DNA of 64,000 nucleotides from Pseudomonadota bacterium (GTDB lineage: Bacteria > Pseudomonadota > Gammaproteobacteria > Steroidobacterales > Steroidobacteraceae). Every line of letters starts with the position of its first letter. Position 1 is the stretch's first letter. Shown here piece by piece: positions 31,042 through 39,179 of the stretch. The stretch lies in assembly GCA_016713725.1 (NCBI GenBank), contig JADJOO010000001.1, forward strand, positions 120,001 to 184,000, written 5' to 3'. The notes below the pieces were generated by a model, which did no database searches, had not been told where the DNA came from, and worked only from the letters and a program-made list of their open reading frames with translations. The position numbers were made by a program, and so were the translations under genes.

Positions 31042-31320
31042 TTGATTAGATTCAGCCGTTTAGTCGTCGTTCCAAGCGCCCTTGCCATGCTCGCGGGCTG
31101 CGGTTCTGCAGCGCATGCGGACGCCGCGGCGGGCAAGTCCACGTTCACGGCGGTGTGCGCCGAGTGCCACGACGTCGCCGACTTCGAAGGCGAGGACGCG
31201 ACCGCGATGCAGGGCACGCTCAAGCAGATGGTCGCCGGTACGCAAAAGCACAAGAAAGCGCTGCAGCTGACCGACGCGCAGATCGCGGACGTCGTTGCCT
31301 ACATGACTGGCGGCGAGTAA
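31042..31320 (+). CDS. Small monoheme cytochrome c, possible lipoprotein
   Basis: The likely start is TTG 31042 after aggag. Residues 1-20 form an export signal with a possible lipobox LAGC (AMLAGCGS). A single CAECH heme motif and a C-terminal IADVVAYMTGGE helix define a class I cytochrome; the Met in AYMTGG is a candidate distal ligand. The next gene is a close paralogue (shared GTQKHKKAL...LTDAQIADV pattern). It probably carries electrons in the periplasm. Confidence 0.85.
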   Translation: MIRFSRLVVVPSALAMLAGCGSAAHADAAAGKSTFTAVCAECHDVADFEGEDATAMQGTLKQMVAGTQKHKKALQLTDAQIADVVAYMTGGE

Positions 31321-31474
31321 CTCGCCGAGGTCGCTCGGCAAGGCCCGGGTTCGGACGGATTCCGGTCTTTTCTCTTGTTGCATTGCGGTATTCACGGTCT
31401 GAATTTCGTCCCCGGACCGCTATCATTTCTGCGTCATCCAGCCCCGATTCCCGATGCTTCCAGAGGAGGATCCG

Positions 31475-31750
31475 ATGAAAATTCTGCGTACCCTTGCGTT
31501 GTCCGTCGCCACCCTTGCCGTTGCCGGCTTCAGCACGGCCGCGAGTGCCGACGCGGCGGCAGGCAAGGCGAAGTTCACGGCCGCCTGTGCCGAATGCCAC
31601 GAAGTGGCGGATTTCGAGGGCGAGAGCGCTGCAGCGTTGACCGACTCGCTCAAGAAGATCGTGGCCGGCACGCAGAAGCACAAGGAGGCGCTGAAGCTGA
31701 CCGACGCGGAGGTCGCCGATCTCGCCGCCTACATGGCCGCCGGCAAGTAA
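31475..31750 (+). CDS. Small monoheme cytochrome c (tandem paralogue)
   Basis: 91 residues from ATG 31475 behind the strong ribosome-binding site aggagg. Signal peptide cleaved near ASA; heme motif CAECH; C-terminal LAAYMAAGK. About two-thirds of mature residues match the preceding cytochrome, so the pair arose by tandem duplication. This copy lacks the lipobox and should be soluble. Confidence 0.9.
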   Translation: MKILRTLALSVATLAVAGFSTAASADAAAGKAKFTAACAECHEVADFEGESAAALTDSLKKIVAGTQKHKEALKLTDAEVADLAAYMAAGK

Positions 31751-31770
31751 CGCGCGCGGCGATTAAACGA

Positions 31771-31806
31771 GGGCCCGGTCGCCGTGCGACCGGGCCTTCT
31801 GTTTTT
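31771..31806 (+). terminator. Terminator after tandem cytochromes
   Basis: Perfect 11-bp stem ggcccggtcgc / gcgaccgggcc, three-base loop, then ttctgttttt. Confidence 0.88.
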
Positions 31807-31849
31807 GATTTGCTAACATCCGGCGCAGTCGAACCCGTCCGGTGGTCCT

Positions 31850-32587
31850 TTGCGCGTCCTGTTCCTTCTCCTGCTGCTTGCAAACGTGCTGTTCCTGGCC
31901 TGGACGCGCTGGGTCGTGCTGGTGACGCCCACGACGATCGACGCGCCGACAGCCGGCGGGCGTGAACTGCAGCCCATCCGTCTGCGCGCCGAACCCCCGA
32001 ATGCGTCGGCCGCCCCCACCGCTGACCTGTCCGGTGCCGGCCTGCAAGCCGCCGCCTGCGTGAGCGTGGGTCCCTTCATCGATCCAGCTCACGCGGCCGC
32101 AGCCAACGCGCAGCTCGAGCGGCTCGGGTTCGCGAGCCGCCGCCGTGTGTCGCAGGACGAGGTACGGGTCGGCTACTGGGTGCGTGTACCGAACCTGGCC
32201 ACTCCCGCCGATGCGACCAATGCGCTGGCCTCGCTGCAAGCAGCCGGCCTCGGGGATGCCTACGTCCTGGCGGAGGGCCAGCCGGACAATACGGTTTCGG
32301 TAGGGGTCTTTTCCGACCCGCGTCGCGCGGCGGAGGTCTCCGCCAGGGTGCAGAGGGCTGGCTTCACTGCGGAAACGAGCGATCGCCTGCGGCTGCTGGA
32401 AGTACTCTGGCTCGACATCGACCGGCAGGCGAACGGCGGCTTGCCGTCGCTCGAGTTGCTAGGCACGCAGCCGGAGGGCGGTCTGCCGTACGATATGAGG
32501 GCGTGCCCACCTGCCCGCCCGGTGGGCGACGTGACGTCGCCCGCAAACCCGGCAATTGTGCCTGCCGCAGCAGGCGGCGCCGGTTAA
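31850..32587 (+). CDS. SPOR-domain membrane protein
   Basis: 245 residues starting at TTG 31850. One N-terminal transmembrane helix (LFLLLLLANVLFLAWT), then a linker and two regions like SPOR repeats (ACVSVGPFIDPAHAAAANAQL and VSVGVFSDPRRAAEV). SPOR domains bind denuded peptidoglycan at division sites. A protein of this type between coaX and tRNA-Thr is common in gammaproteobacteria. Confidence 0.75.
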   Translation: MRVLFLLLLLANVLFLAWTRWVVLVTPTTIDAPTAGGRELQPIRLRAEPPNASAAPTADLSGAGLQAAACVSVGPFIDPAHAAAANAQLERLGFASRRRVSQDEVRVGYWVRVPNLATPADATNALASLQAAGLGDAYVLAEGQPDNTVSVGVFSDPRRAAEVSARVQRAGFTAETSDRLRLLEVLWLDIDRQANGGLPSLELLGTQPEGGLPYDMRACPPARPVGDVTSPANPAIVPAAAGGAG

Positions 32588-32617
32588 GGTAGAATCCCGT
32601 TCCCCCTTGCGGACCGG

Positions 32618-32693
32618 GCCGGCTTAGCACAGCTGGTAGTGCACCTGATTTGTAATCAGGGGGTCGGGGGTTCGAATCCCTCAGCCGGCACCA
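32618..32693 (+). tRNA. tRNA-Thr (TGT anticodon)
   Basis: A 76-nt cloverleaf including the encoded CCA. Acceptor stem gccggct / agccggc; anticodon arm ctgat-ttgtaat-cag with anticodon TGT, reading ACA codons; T arm with ttcgaatcc. A reading frame that begins inside the tRNA is an overlap artefact. Confidence 0.96.
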
Positions 32694-32722
32694 CATCGAG
32701 CAGATACACACGAGGAAAGGCC

Positions 32723-33235
32723 ATGGCGCTTTGGAAAGACCCGACTAAAGATCCGTCGATGCCCGGTTCCGATGGGGCAGCCGCGTTGGCCGCCGAACCG
32801 GCCCTGCGTTCCGTGGCGACTCCGGTCCCCACTCCTTCTTCCGCTTCTTCCACGGGGGAGCCGGCGCGACGCGCCGAGCGCACGGCCCCTGCTGCCGTGG
32901 GCAGCGCGAAAGAATCGCTGATTGCGGCCGACGTCACCATCGAAGGCAAGATCGAAGGCGCTGGCCACGTCCGCATCGCCGGACGATTCAAGGGCGACGT
33001 CAACGTGCAGGGCAACGTGACGATCGAGCAGGGTGCGCACGTCACCGGCCAGATCGCTGCGGCCACGGTCATGGTGAGCGGCGAGGTGCACGGCAACATC
33101 CAGGCCAGCTCGCGCGTCGAGCTGCTCGAGACGGGCGTCATCAATGGGGACGTGAAGGCGGCCGTGCTGACGGTTGCGGCGGGCTCGCGCATGCGCGGCA
33201 ACGCTGACTTCGGCTGGCCGGAATCGGCGAAGTAG
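32723..33235 (+). CDS. Bactofilin
   Basis: 170 residues. After a disordered Pro/Ala/Ser-rich stretch to about residue 60, the bactofilin beta-helix core runs from LIAADVTIEGKIEGAGHVRI to VAAGSRMRGN with typical hexapeptide-like turns. Bactofilins form stable cytoskeletal polymers without nucleotide and organise envelope proteins. Start ATG 32723 behind gaggaaagg. Confidence 0.93.
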   Translation: MALWKDPTKDPSMPGSDGAAALAAEPALRSVATPVPTPSSASSTGEPARRAERTAPAAVGSAKESLIAADVTIEGKIEGAGHVRIAGRFKGDVNVQGNVTIEQGAHVTGQIAAATVMVSGEVHGNIQASSRVELLETGVINGDVKAAVLTVAAGSRMRGNADFGWPESAK

Positions 33236-33257
33236 CCGCGCGCCGCGCGGCCAGCGG

Positions 33258-33617
33258 ATGATCACGGGACGCACAGGCTTGACAGGCAGTGTGGGCAAGA
33301 CGCGCTCTTGTCCGCACTGCAAGGCAACGATCCTGGAAAGCGCGCTGATCTGCCCGCAGTGCCGCCATCACCTGCAGTTCGGCGCGGCGTCCAAAGCCGC
33401 GTCCGACGCAACACCGAAGTTTTCAGCCCTGAACGTCGAAGGCACGCTCCGGCATTCGGAGCGTGGCGGCGACTGGGAATACTCGGTGGTGCTTTCGATC
33501 CGCAACGAACGCGGCGAGGAGATCTCGCGGCAGGTTGTCGGCGTTGGCGCCCTGCGCAACACGGAAGCCAGGACGTTTACCCTCTCGGTGGACGTCGCCA
33601 CGCCAGGAGGGCGTTGA
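33258..33617 (+). CDS. Zinc-ribbon protein of unknown function
   Basis: 119 residues, 22 nt after bactofilin. The N-terminal CPHC...CPQC forms a zinc ribbon (residues 18-36). The rest is a beta-rich domain (WEYSVVLSIRNERGEEI). It could act with bactofilin at the membrane; function unknown. Confidence 0.6.
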   Translation: MITGRTGLTGSVGKTRSCPHCKATILESALICPQCRHHLQFGAASKAASDATPKFSALNVEGTLRHSERGGDWEYSVVLSIRNERGEEISRQVVGVGALRNTEARTFTLSVDVATPGGR

Positions 33618-33711
33618 CACAAGCGGGCCCGTCGTCGCCCGCTGAACGCCTGCATGACCGGCGCCCGGCGCAGCCTCACCCGCGCGGGAGAGGCCCGCAG
33701 TGGGCGGGTCC

Positions 33712-34053
33712 CTATTTCCCGTATTTCTTCGCGCAGCCCGCTTCGTTTGCCTGGGCGACGATCGCGCTCGGCGCGACCGATGGTGGCGAGCCCGCGGGCG
33801 CGTCGGCGATGGCCTGCAACTGGTCGCGGAAGTTCTGGCATTGCGGCGAGTCGTCGATCATGACCAGCATGCCAGTCGCCATCTCGGAAATCTTGGCACT
33901 GTCGTAGGTAGGGGCAGGCTGTGGTTGCACAGCGGCGGCCGGCGTCGACTCTTCGTCGTCCGCAGCGGTCGATGCCGGCGGGGGCGCCTGCTTCGAGCAC
34001 GCTGCCAGCCAGGCCAACACAACCAATCCCAACCAAGCTGTCCGGTTCGTCAT
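33712..34053 (-). CDS. Small lipoprotein
   Basis: 113 residues from ATG 34053. Signal peptide with lipobox LAAC (WLAACSKQ), a Pro/Ala-rich linker, then a helical domain with two cysteines (SPQCQNF, EAGCAKK) that may form a disulfide. Family unrecognised. It lies divergently to hypC. Confidence 0.6.
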   Translation of the reverse strand: MTNRTAWLGLVVLAWLAACSKQAPPPASTAADDEESTPAAAVQPQPAPTYDSAKISEMATGMLVMIDDSPQCQNFRDQLQAIADAPAGSPPSVAPSAIVAQANEAGCAKKYGK

Positions 34054-34363
34054 CACTACGCACACTCATGCTGTGACCCCGGTGCGGGGCTGGCGAAGAA
34101 TGTCACAAGCCGGGCGAAATGCGATCGCGGATTTCCCAGATCGAGGGCGGGGCGTCGCCGTGCGATCCACGCAGCGCTCCGCTCCGGCAGCGGCCGGAGT
34201 CGACCGGCCCGGCAGGGTGGTCTATGCTCCGTGTGACGCACCGTTCGGCGGCCGTTCTGATGCGGCGAAGCCGCAGTCAGTGCAATTACCTATTTTGATA
34301 GGCGTGCGGCGTTTGCGAGCCTGTCTTACAAGTTGCGGGTTCCGCAGCACGGGGTGAGACGAC
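34054..34363. other. Divergent intergenic region before the hyp operon
   Basis: 310 nt with no gene recognised. Two small hairpins are visible: tgcggc-gaa-gccgca around 34261-34275 and cctat-tttg-ataggc around 34289-34303. It should contain promoters for the lipoprotein and for hypC. No sigma-54 or FNR box matched well. Confidence 0.45.
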
Positions 34364-34587
34364 ATGTGCCTGGCCGTTCCCATGAAGATCACGGGCATCG
34401 ACGGTTTCAACGCCACCTGCGAAGCCAAGGGCATCCAGCGTGAAGTGAGCCTGTTCATGCTCCAGGGCGAGCCCGTCGCTATCGGTGACCACGTGCTCAT
34501 CCACGTCGGCTATGCCATCCAGAAGATCAGCGCGGAGGAGCCCGCGTTACCTGGGACCTGTTCGACGAAGTGCTCGAGCATGCATGA
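34364..34587 (+). CDS. hypC: Hydrogenase maturation chaperone HypC (one frameshift)
   Basis: It begins MCLAVPMKI with the Cys2 essential for binding the Fe(CN)2CO unit and the hydrogenase large subunit. The reading frame as given runs into hypA, but shifting by one base near 34545 restores the normal C-terminus TWDLFDEVLEHA and a stop at 34585-34587, overlapping the hypA start. The apparent HypC-HypA fusion is therefore most likely a base error. Confidence 0.9.
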
Positions 34588-34942
34588 GCTTGCGATCTGC
34601 CAGGCGTTGATCGAGCAGGTGCAGCGCGTGGCCCGCGACAACGCGGCACGCCGTGTCATCTCGGTCACCGTGTCCGTCGGGCCGCTGTCCGGCGTGGAGG
34701 CGAAGCTGCTCGAGCATGCATACCCGCTGGCCGCGGCTGGCACGGTGGCTGAGCACGCGCAGCTCGTGGTCGTGACGGTGCCGGTGCGCGTGCGTTGCCG
34801 CACCTGCAAGGCCGAATCCGAGGCCGCAGCGAACCGGCTGCTCTGTGGCAGCTGCAACGACTGGCACGTGGACGTGATCGCCGGCGAAGAGATGCTGCTG
34901 CAGCGGGTCGAGATCGAAACGGCCGACGAACCCGTCCATTGA
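34580..34942 (+). CDS. hypA: Hydrogenase nickel incorporation protein HypA
   Basis: 120 residues beginning MHELAICQALIEQV; His2 is the nickel ligand. Zinc site CRTC...CGSC near residues 75-95. With HypB it delivers Ni to the [NiFe] hydrogenase large subunit. The ATG overlaps the restored hypC stop. Confidence 0.93.
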   Translation: MHELAICQALIEQVQRVARDNAARRVISVTVSVGPLSGVEAKLLEHAYPLAAAGTVAEHAQLVVVTVPVRVRCRTCKAESEAAANRLLCGSCNDWHVDVIAGEEMLLQRVEIETADEPVH

Positions 34943-34976
34943 AGGCGGTCAATGGCATGAATACGAGGTCACGCTG

Positions 34977-35729
34977 ATGTGCCGGGATTGCGGATGCTCA
35001 CTCGGTCCTGCGGCCGCCCGCGCGCCCTTTGCGGCGCAGCCGGCAACCAAGGGTCGCATCGAATCGATCGAGGTCATCACTGCGATCCTCGACGAGAACG
35101 ACAGGGTTGCAACGCACAACCGCGCCCACTTCGACGGCCACGGCGTGCTCGCGGTCAACCTGATGTCGTCGCCGGGCTCCGGCAAGACCTCGCTGCTGGA
35201 GGCGACCATCAAGGCACTGCAGGGCGAACTCAAGGTCGCCGTGATCGAAGGCGACCTGGCGACGGAGAACGATGCGGCGCGCATTCGTGCGTGCGGCGTT
35301 CCCGCCATCCAGATCACGACGGGCAACGCGTGTCACCTCGACGCGCAGATGGTGCACGATGCGCTGGACGACCTGCCGCTCGACGGCCTCGACGTGCTGT
35401 TCGTCGAAAACGTCGGCAACCTGGTGTGCCCCGCGAGCTTCGACCTCGGCGTGCACCGCAACCTCACGCTGCTGTCGGTGCCCGAAGGCGACGACAAACC
35501 GGCCAAGTACCCGGTGATGTTCCGCGGTGCCGATCTCGCGCTGATCACCAAGGTCGACCTGCTGCCTCACATCGAAGAGTTCAGCGTCGGGCGCGCGCGC
35601 GACTCGCTGCGCGAGGTGGGTTTCCGGGGCGACATCATCGAGCTCACGCGACGTGGCGGACCGGGCTTCGAAGCGTGGCTCGGCTGGCTGCGCAGTGAGG
35701 TTGCTGCGCGCCGTGCAGCCGCGGCCTGA
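34977..35729 (+). CDS. hypB: Hydrogenase nickel incorporation GTPase HypB
   Basis: 250 residues. N-terminal MCRDCGC nickel-binding motif; no histidine-rich tract. GTPase motifs: SSPGSGKTSL (G1), EGDLATENDA, FVENVGNLVCPA and ITKVDLLPH (G4). Supplies Ni with HypA in a GTP-dependent way. Confidence 0.95.
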   Translation: MCRDCGCSLGPAAARAPFAAQPATKGRIESIEVITAILDENDRVATHNRAHFDGHGVLAVNLMSSPGSGKTSLLEATIKALQGELKVAVIEGDLATENDAARIRACGVPAIQITTGNACHLDAQMVHDALDDLPLDGLDVLFVENVGNLVCPASFDLGVHRNLTLLSVPEGDDKPAKYPVMFRGADLALITKVDLLPHIEEFSVGRARDSLREVGFRGDIIELTRRGGPGFEAWLGWLRSEVAARRAAAA

Positions 35730-35745
35730 GCCGCAAGGGGGGAAG

Positions 35746-36864
35746 ATGACCACTGCCGCCGAGTGGCTCGAGCGCATCCGCGCGCTGCCGTTGCCGCCGA
35801 CCATCAAGGTCATGAACGTCTGTGGTGGTCACGAGCGTTCGATCACGACCGCGGGCCTGCGCAAGGCAATCCCGTCGAACATCGAGCTCGTGCCGGGTCC
35901 GGGTTGCCCGGTCTGCATCTGTCCTGAAGAGGACATTTACGAGGCGATGCAGCTCGCGCTGCACGAGGGGGTGATCCTCGTGGCGTACGGCGACATGCTG
36001 CGTGTCCCGGTCAACGCGCCAAAGAGTGAGCCGCGATCGCTCGAGCAGGCCAAGGCGGCGGGAGCCGACGTGCGTCCGATCGCGAGCCCGCTCGAGGCCG
36101 CCAGGATTGCGCGCGAGAATCCGACGCGGAAGGTCGTTTTCCTGGCGGCGGGTTTCGAGACGACGACGGCTCCGGCAGCGGCGCTGCTGGCGCAAGGCGC
36201 GCCCGCGAACCTGCTGTTCCTGATGTCCGGACGCCGCACGTGGCCCGCCGTCGAGATGCTGCTTGGTTCCGGGCAGCCGGGCTTCGAGGCACTGATCGCA
36301 CCCGGGCACGTCGCGACGGTGATGGGCCCCGAGGAATGGGAGTTCGTCCCGCAACAGCACGGCATTCCGACCGCGGTCGCGGGCTTTGCGCCGGATTCAC
36401 TGCTCGCCGCCCTGTATTCCGTGTTGCGGCAGAAACTCGAAGGCAGGTGCTTCCTCGACAACTGCTATCCGCAGGTCGTGCGGCCGGGCGGCAACGCCAC
36501 CGCGAAGCGCTACATCGACGAGACGATGGACATCAATGACGGCAACTGGCGCGGCATCGGTCCGATTCCGGCGTCGGGTTACGTGCTCAAGCCGCGGCAC
36601 GCCGTCAACGATTCGCGCGTGCAGTTGCCTTCGTACACGGAGATGTCGCGCAAACGTGCCGGTGAAATGCCGCCGGGCTGCGACTGTGCCAGGGTCGTGC
36701 TCGGCCGCATCTATCCGAACGAGTGCCGGTTGTACGGCGCCGCATGCACGCCGCGACATCCGATCGGGCCGTGCATGGTGTCCGACGAAGGTGCGTGCCG
36801 CATCTGGTGGGCCGACGGCGTCCGTGACAACGTCTGGCAGGGCCGCAAGGCCCAAGACGCCTGA
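35746..36864 (+). CDS. hypD: Hydrogenase maturation FeS protein HypD
   Basis: 372 residues from ATG 35746 behind ggggggaag. Motifs: VMNVCGGHERSI with the catalytic Cys, PGPGCPVCICP, AAGFETTTAP, and the C-terminal cysteine region GCDCARVVLG...CRLYGAACTP that holds the [4Fe-4S] cluster. HypD with HypC assembles the Fe(CN)2CO group. Confidence 0.95.
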   Translation: MTTAAEWLERIRALPLPPTIKVMNVCGGHERSITTAGLRKAIPSNIELVPGPGCPVCICPEEDIYEAMQLALHEGVILVAYGDMLRVPVNAPKSEPRSLEQAKAAGADVRPIASPLEAARIARENPTRKVVFLAAGFETTTAPAAALLAQGAPANLLFLMSGRRTWPAVEMLLGSGQPGFEALIAPGHVATVMGPEEWEFVPQQHGIPTAVAGFAPDSLLAALYSVLRQKLEGRCFLDNCYPQVVRPGGNATAKRYIDETMDINDGNWRGIGPIPASGYVLKPRHAVNDSRVQLPSYTEMSRKRAGEMPPGCDCARVVLGRIYPNECRLYGAACTPRHPIGPCMVSDEGACRIWWADGVRDNVWQGRKAQDA

Positions 36865-36886
36865 CGGCGCACGGCAGAAGGGCAGG

Positions 36887-39169
36887 ATGGCGCAACCGGC
36901 ACCGGCCGTAGTCACGCGACGGCTGCTGTTGTCGGGCCGCGTGCAGGGCGTGGGTTTTCGTCCGTTCGTGTACCGGCTCGCGCATGAACTCGGCCTCGAC
37001 GGCTTCGTCCGTAACCTGCGCGGCGACGTCGAAGTCGTGCTGCAGGGTCCCGTCGCATCGATTGAATGCTTTGCGCGCGATGTGATCGAGCGAGCGCCGC
37101 CACTCGCACGTCCCGTGCTTGCGGGGCAGACTGCCGTCGATGCTCCTGCCGAACCCGGCTTTCACATCGCCTCCAGCAGTGCGGCGCTGCAGCCGCAGAT
37201 TTCGGTGCCGCCGGATTTCTTCTGCTGTCCCGATTGCCTCGCGGAGCTGGCGGACCCGGGTAATCGCCGTTACCGGTACGCCTTCATCAACTGCACGCAG
37301 TGCGGGCCGCGGTACACGCTGATCGAGGCGCTGCCGTACGACCGCCCCAACACCACGATGCGTGCATTCCCGCTGTGCGAAGCGTGCCGCAGGGAATACG
37401 AAGACCCGCTCGATCGCCGCTTTCATGCGGAGCCGGTGGCCTGTCCCGCCTGCGGGCCGCACCTGGAGTTCGCAGCCCCGGACGCAAAGAATCCCGGGGA
37501 GGGCGATGACAACGCGCTCGCCGCCGCCGTGGCGGTGTTGCGTGATGGTCACGTGCTGGCCGTCAAAGGCGTCGGTGGCTATCACCTGATGTGCGACGCG
37601 CGCAGCGAGACGGCCGTGGCGCGATTGCGCGAGCGCAAGCATCGCCCGGACAAGCCGCTTGCGGTGATGTATCCGTGGCGCGGCCCGGACGGACTGGATG
37701 ACGTCCGCGACGATTTCGATCCGGAACCCGCCGCACGTGACGCCTTGCGCGATCCGGCGCGTTCGATCGTGCTGTTGCGTGCTGGTTCGCCGACGGGACT
37801 TGCGCCAAACATTGCACCGGGCCTCGCCGAGGTCGGTGTCTTCCTGCCCTACAGCCCGCTGCACCAGTTGCTGCTGAACGACTTCGGCGGACCCCTGGTC
37901 GCGACGTCCGGCAACGTGAGCGGCGAACCCGTGCTGACGTCCGCAATGGAAGCACAGGGGCGTCTCGCAGGAGTTGCGGACGCCTTCCTGCACCACGATC
38001 GCCTGATTGCACGGCCCGCCGACGATTCCGTCGTGCGCGTCATTGCGGGTCGTGCTCGTCCTATCCGTCTGGGGCGTGGCATCGCGCCGCTGGAACTCAC
38101 GCTGCCGCATGCCGTGCCAAGGCCCGTGCTGGCCGTCGGTGGGCACCTGAAGACGACGGTGGCGTTGGCCTGGGACAGGCGCATCGTCGTCTCACCGCAC
38201 ATCGGGGACATGGGCACGCTGCGCAGCGAGCAGGTATTCGCGCAAGTGGCGGCGGACCTGCAGCGCCTCTACGACGTGCGCGCCGAAGTCGTCCTGAGCG
38301 ACGCGCACCCCGACTACGCGACGACGCGCTGGGCACGCACCAGCGGCCTCGCGCACGAACTGGTGCAGCACCACCGTGCGCACGCGTCCGCACTGGTCAC
38401 CGAACACGGCAGGACGGACGCGCCGGTGATCGTTTTCGCCTGGGACGGTGTCGGGCTCGGCGACGACGGCACGCTCTGGGGCGGGGAGACTTTTCTCGGC
38501 ACGCCGGGACATTGGCAGCGTGCAGCACACTTGCGGCCTTTCCACCTGCCGGGCGGCGACCGCGCCGGCCGGGCACCGTGGCGCAGCGCGGCCGCAGTCT
38601 GCTGGGAACTGGGCCGAAATTGCCCCATCGGCGTTGCAGATCCCATCGTCCGCCATGCCTGGGAGCGGCGAGTGAACTCGCCGCAATCGAGTGCTGCGGG
38701 CCGCCTCTTCGCCGCCGCCTCGGCCATCATCCTCGGCCTGGGCGAGACAAGTTTCGAAGGGCAGGGACCGATGTGGCTCGAGGCCATCGCGCGTGATCCC
38801 GTAGCGTTTCCGCAGTTGCAGCTCCGATCGGCTGCGGAGGGACGATTCGAACTCGATTGGGCGCCGCTGGTCGATTGGCTGCTGCTGGCTCCCCTGACCA
38901 CCGCGGCCGACAGGGCAGACCGCGCCGGCGCGGTGCACGCGTCGCTTGCAGCGGGCATCGTGCAGGTGGCCGACCGGCTCCGTGCCCAGTCCGGCTCGTT
39001 GGTCGTGGGCCTGACGGGTGGCGTGTTCCAGAATCGACGCCTGACGGAAACCGCACTTGCCGGATTGTCGGCCCGTGGATTCGACGTCCTGCTGCCCGTG
39101 CAACTGCCGTGCAACGATGGTGGCCTGAGCTATGGGCAGGTCGCCGACTTCATCGGCCGAACAGTCTAG
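36887..39169 (+). CDS. hypF: Carbamoyltransferase HypF
   Basis: 760 residues from ATG 36887. Acylphosphatase domain (RVQGVGFRPFVYRLA), two CX2C-X18-CX2C zinc fingers (CPDC...CTQC and CEAC...CPAC), YrdC-like domain (KGVGGYHLMCDA, HRPDKPLAVM, ATSGNVSGEP) and C-terminal Kae1-like domain (HHRAHASAL, FAWDGVGLGDDGTLWGGE, GLTGGVFQN). It makes the thiocarboxamide on HypE from carbamoyl phosphate, giving the cyanide ligands. Confidence 0.95.
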   Translation: MAQPAPAVVTRRLLLSGRVQGVGFRPFVYRLAHELGLDGFVRNLRGDVEVVLQGPVASIECFARDVIERAPPLARPVLAGQTAVDAPAEPGFHIASSSAALQPQISVPPDFFCCPDCLAELADPGNRRYRYAFINCTQCGPRYTLIEALPYDRPNTTMRAFPLCEACRREYEDPLDRRFHAEPVACPACGPHLEFAAPDAKNPGEGDDNALAAAVAVLRDGHVLAVKGVGGYHLMCDARSETAVARLRERKHRPDKPLAVMYPWRGPDGLDDVRDDFDPEPAARDALRDPARSIVLLRAGSPTGLAPNIAPGLAEVGVFLPYSPLHQLLLNDFGGPLVATSGNVSGEPVLTSAMEAQGRLAGVADAFLHHDRLIARPADDSVVRVIAGRARPIRLGRGIAPLELTLPHAVPRPVLAVGGHLKTTVALAWDRRIVVSPHIGDMGTLRSEQVFAQVAADLQRLYDVRAEVVLSDAHPDYATTRWARTSGLAHELVQHHRAHASALVTEHGRTDAPVIVFAWDGVGLGDDGTLWGGETFLGTPGHWQRAAHLRPFHLPGGDRAGRAPWRSAAAVCWELGRNCPIGVADPIVRHAWERRVNSPQSSAAGRLFAAASAIILGLGETSFEGQGPMWLEAIARDPVAFPQLQLRSAAEGRFELDWAPLVDWLLLAPLTTAADRADRAGAVHASLAAGIVQVADRLRAQSGSLVVGLTGGVFQNRRLTETALAGLSARGFDVLLPVQLPCNDGGLSYGQVADFIGRTV

Positions 39170-39179
39170 ACTTAGTCGC

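Noticed and set aside
32639..32722. Upstream extension of the bactofilin reading frame
   Set aside because: It overlaps tRNA-Thr; the ATG at 32723 with gaggaaagg before it is the better start.
34181..34363. Sigma-54 promoter before hypC
   Set aside because: The best candidate lacks the -12 GC and correct spacing.
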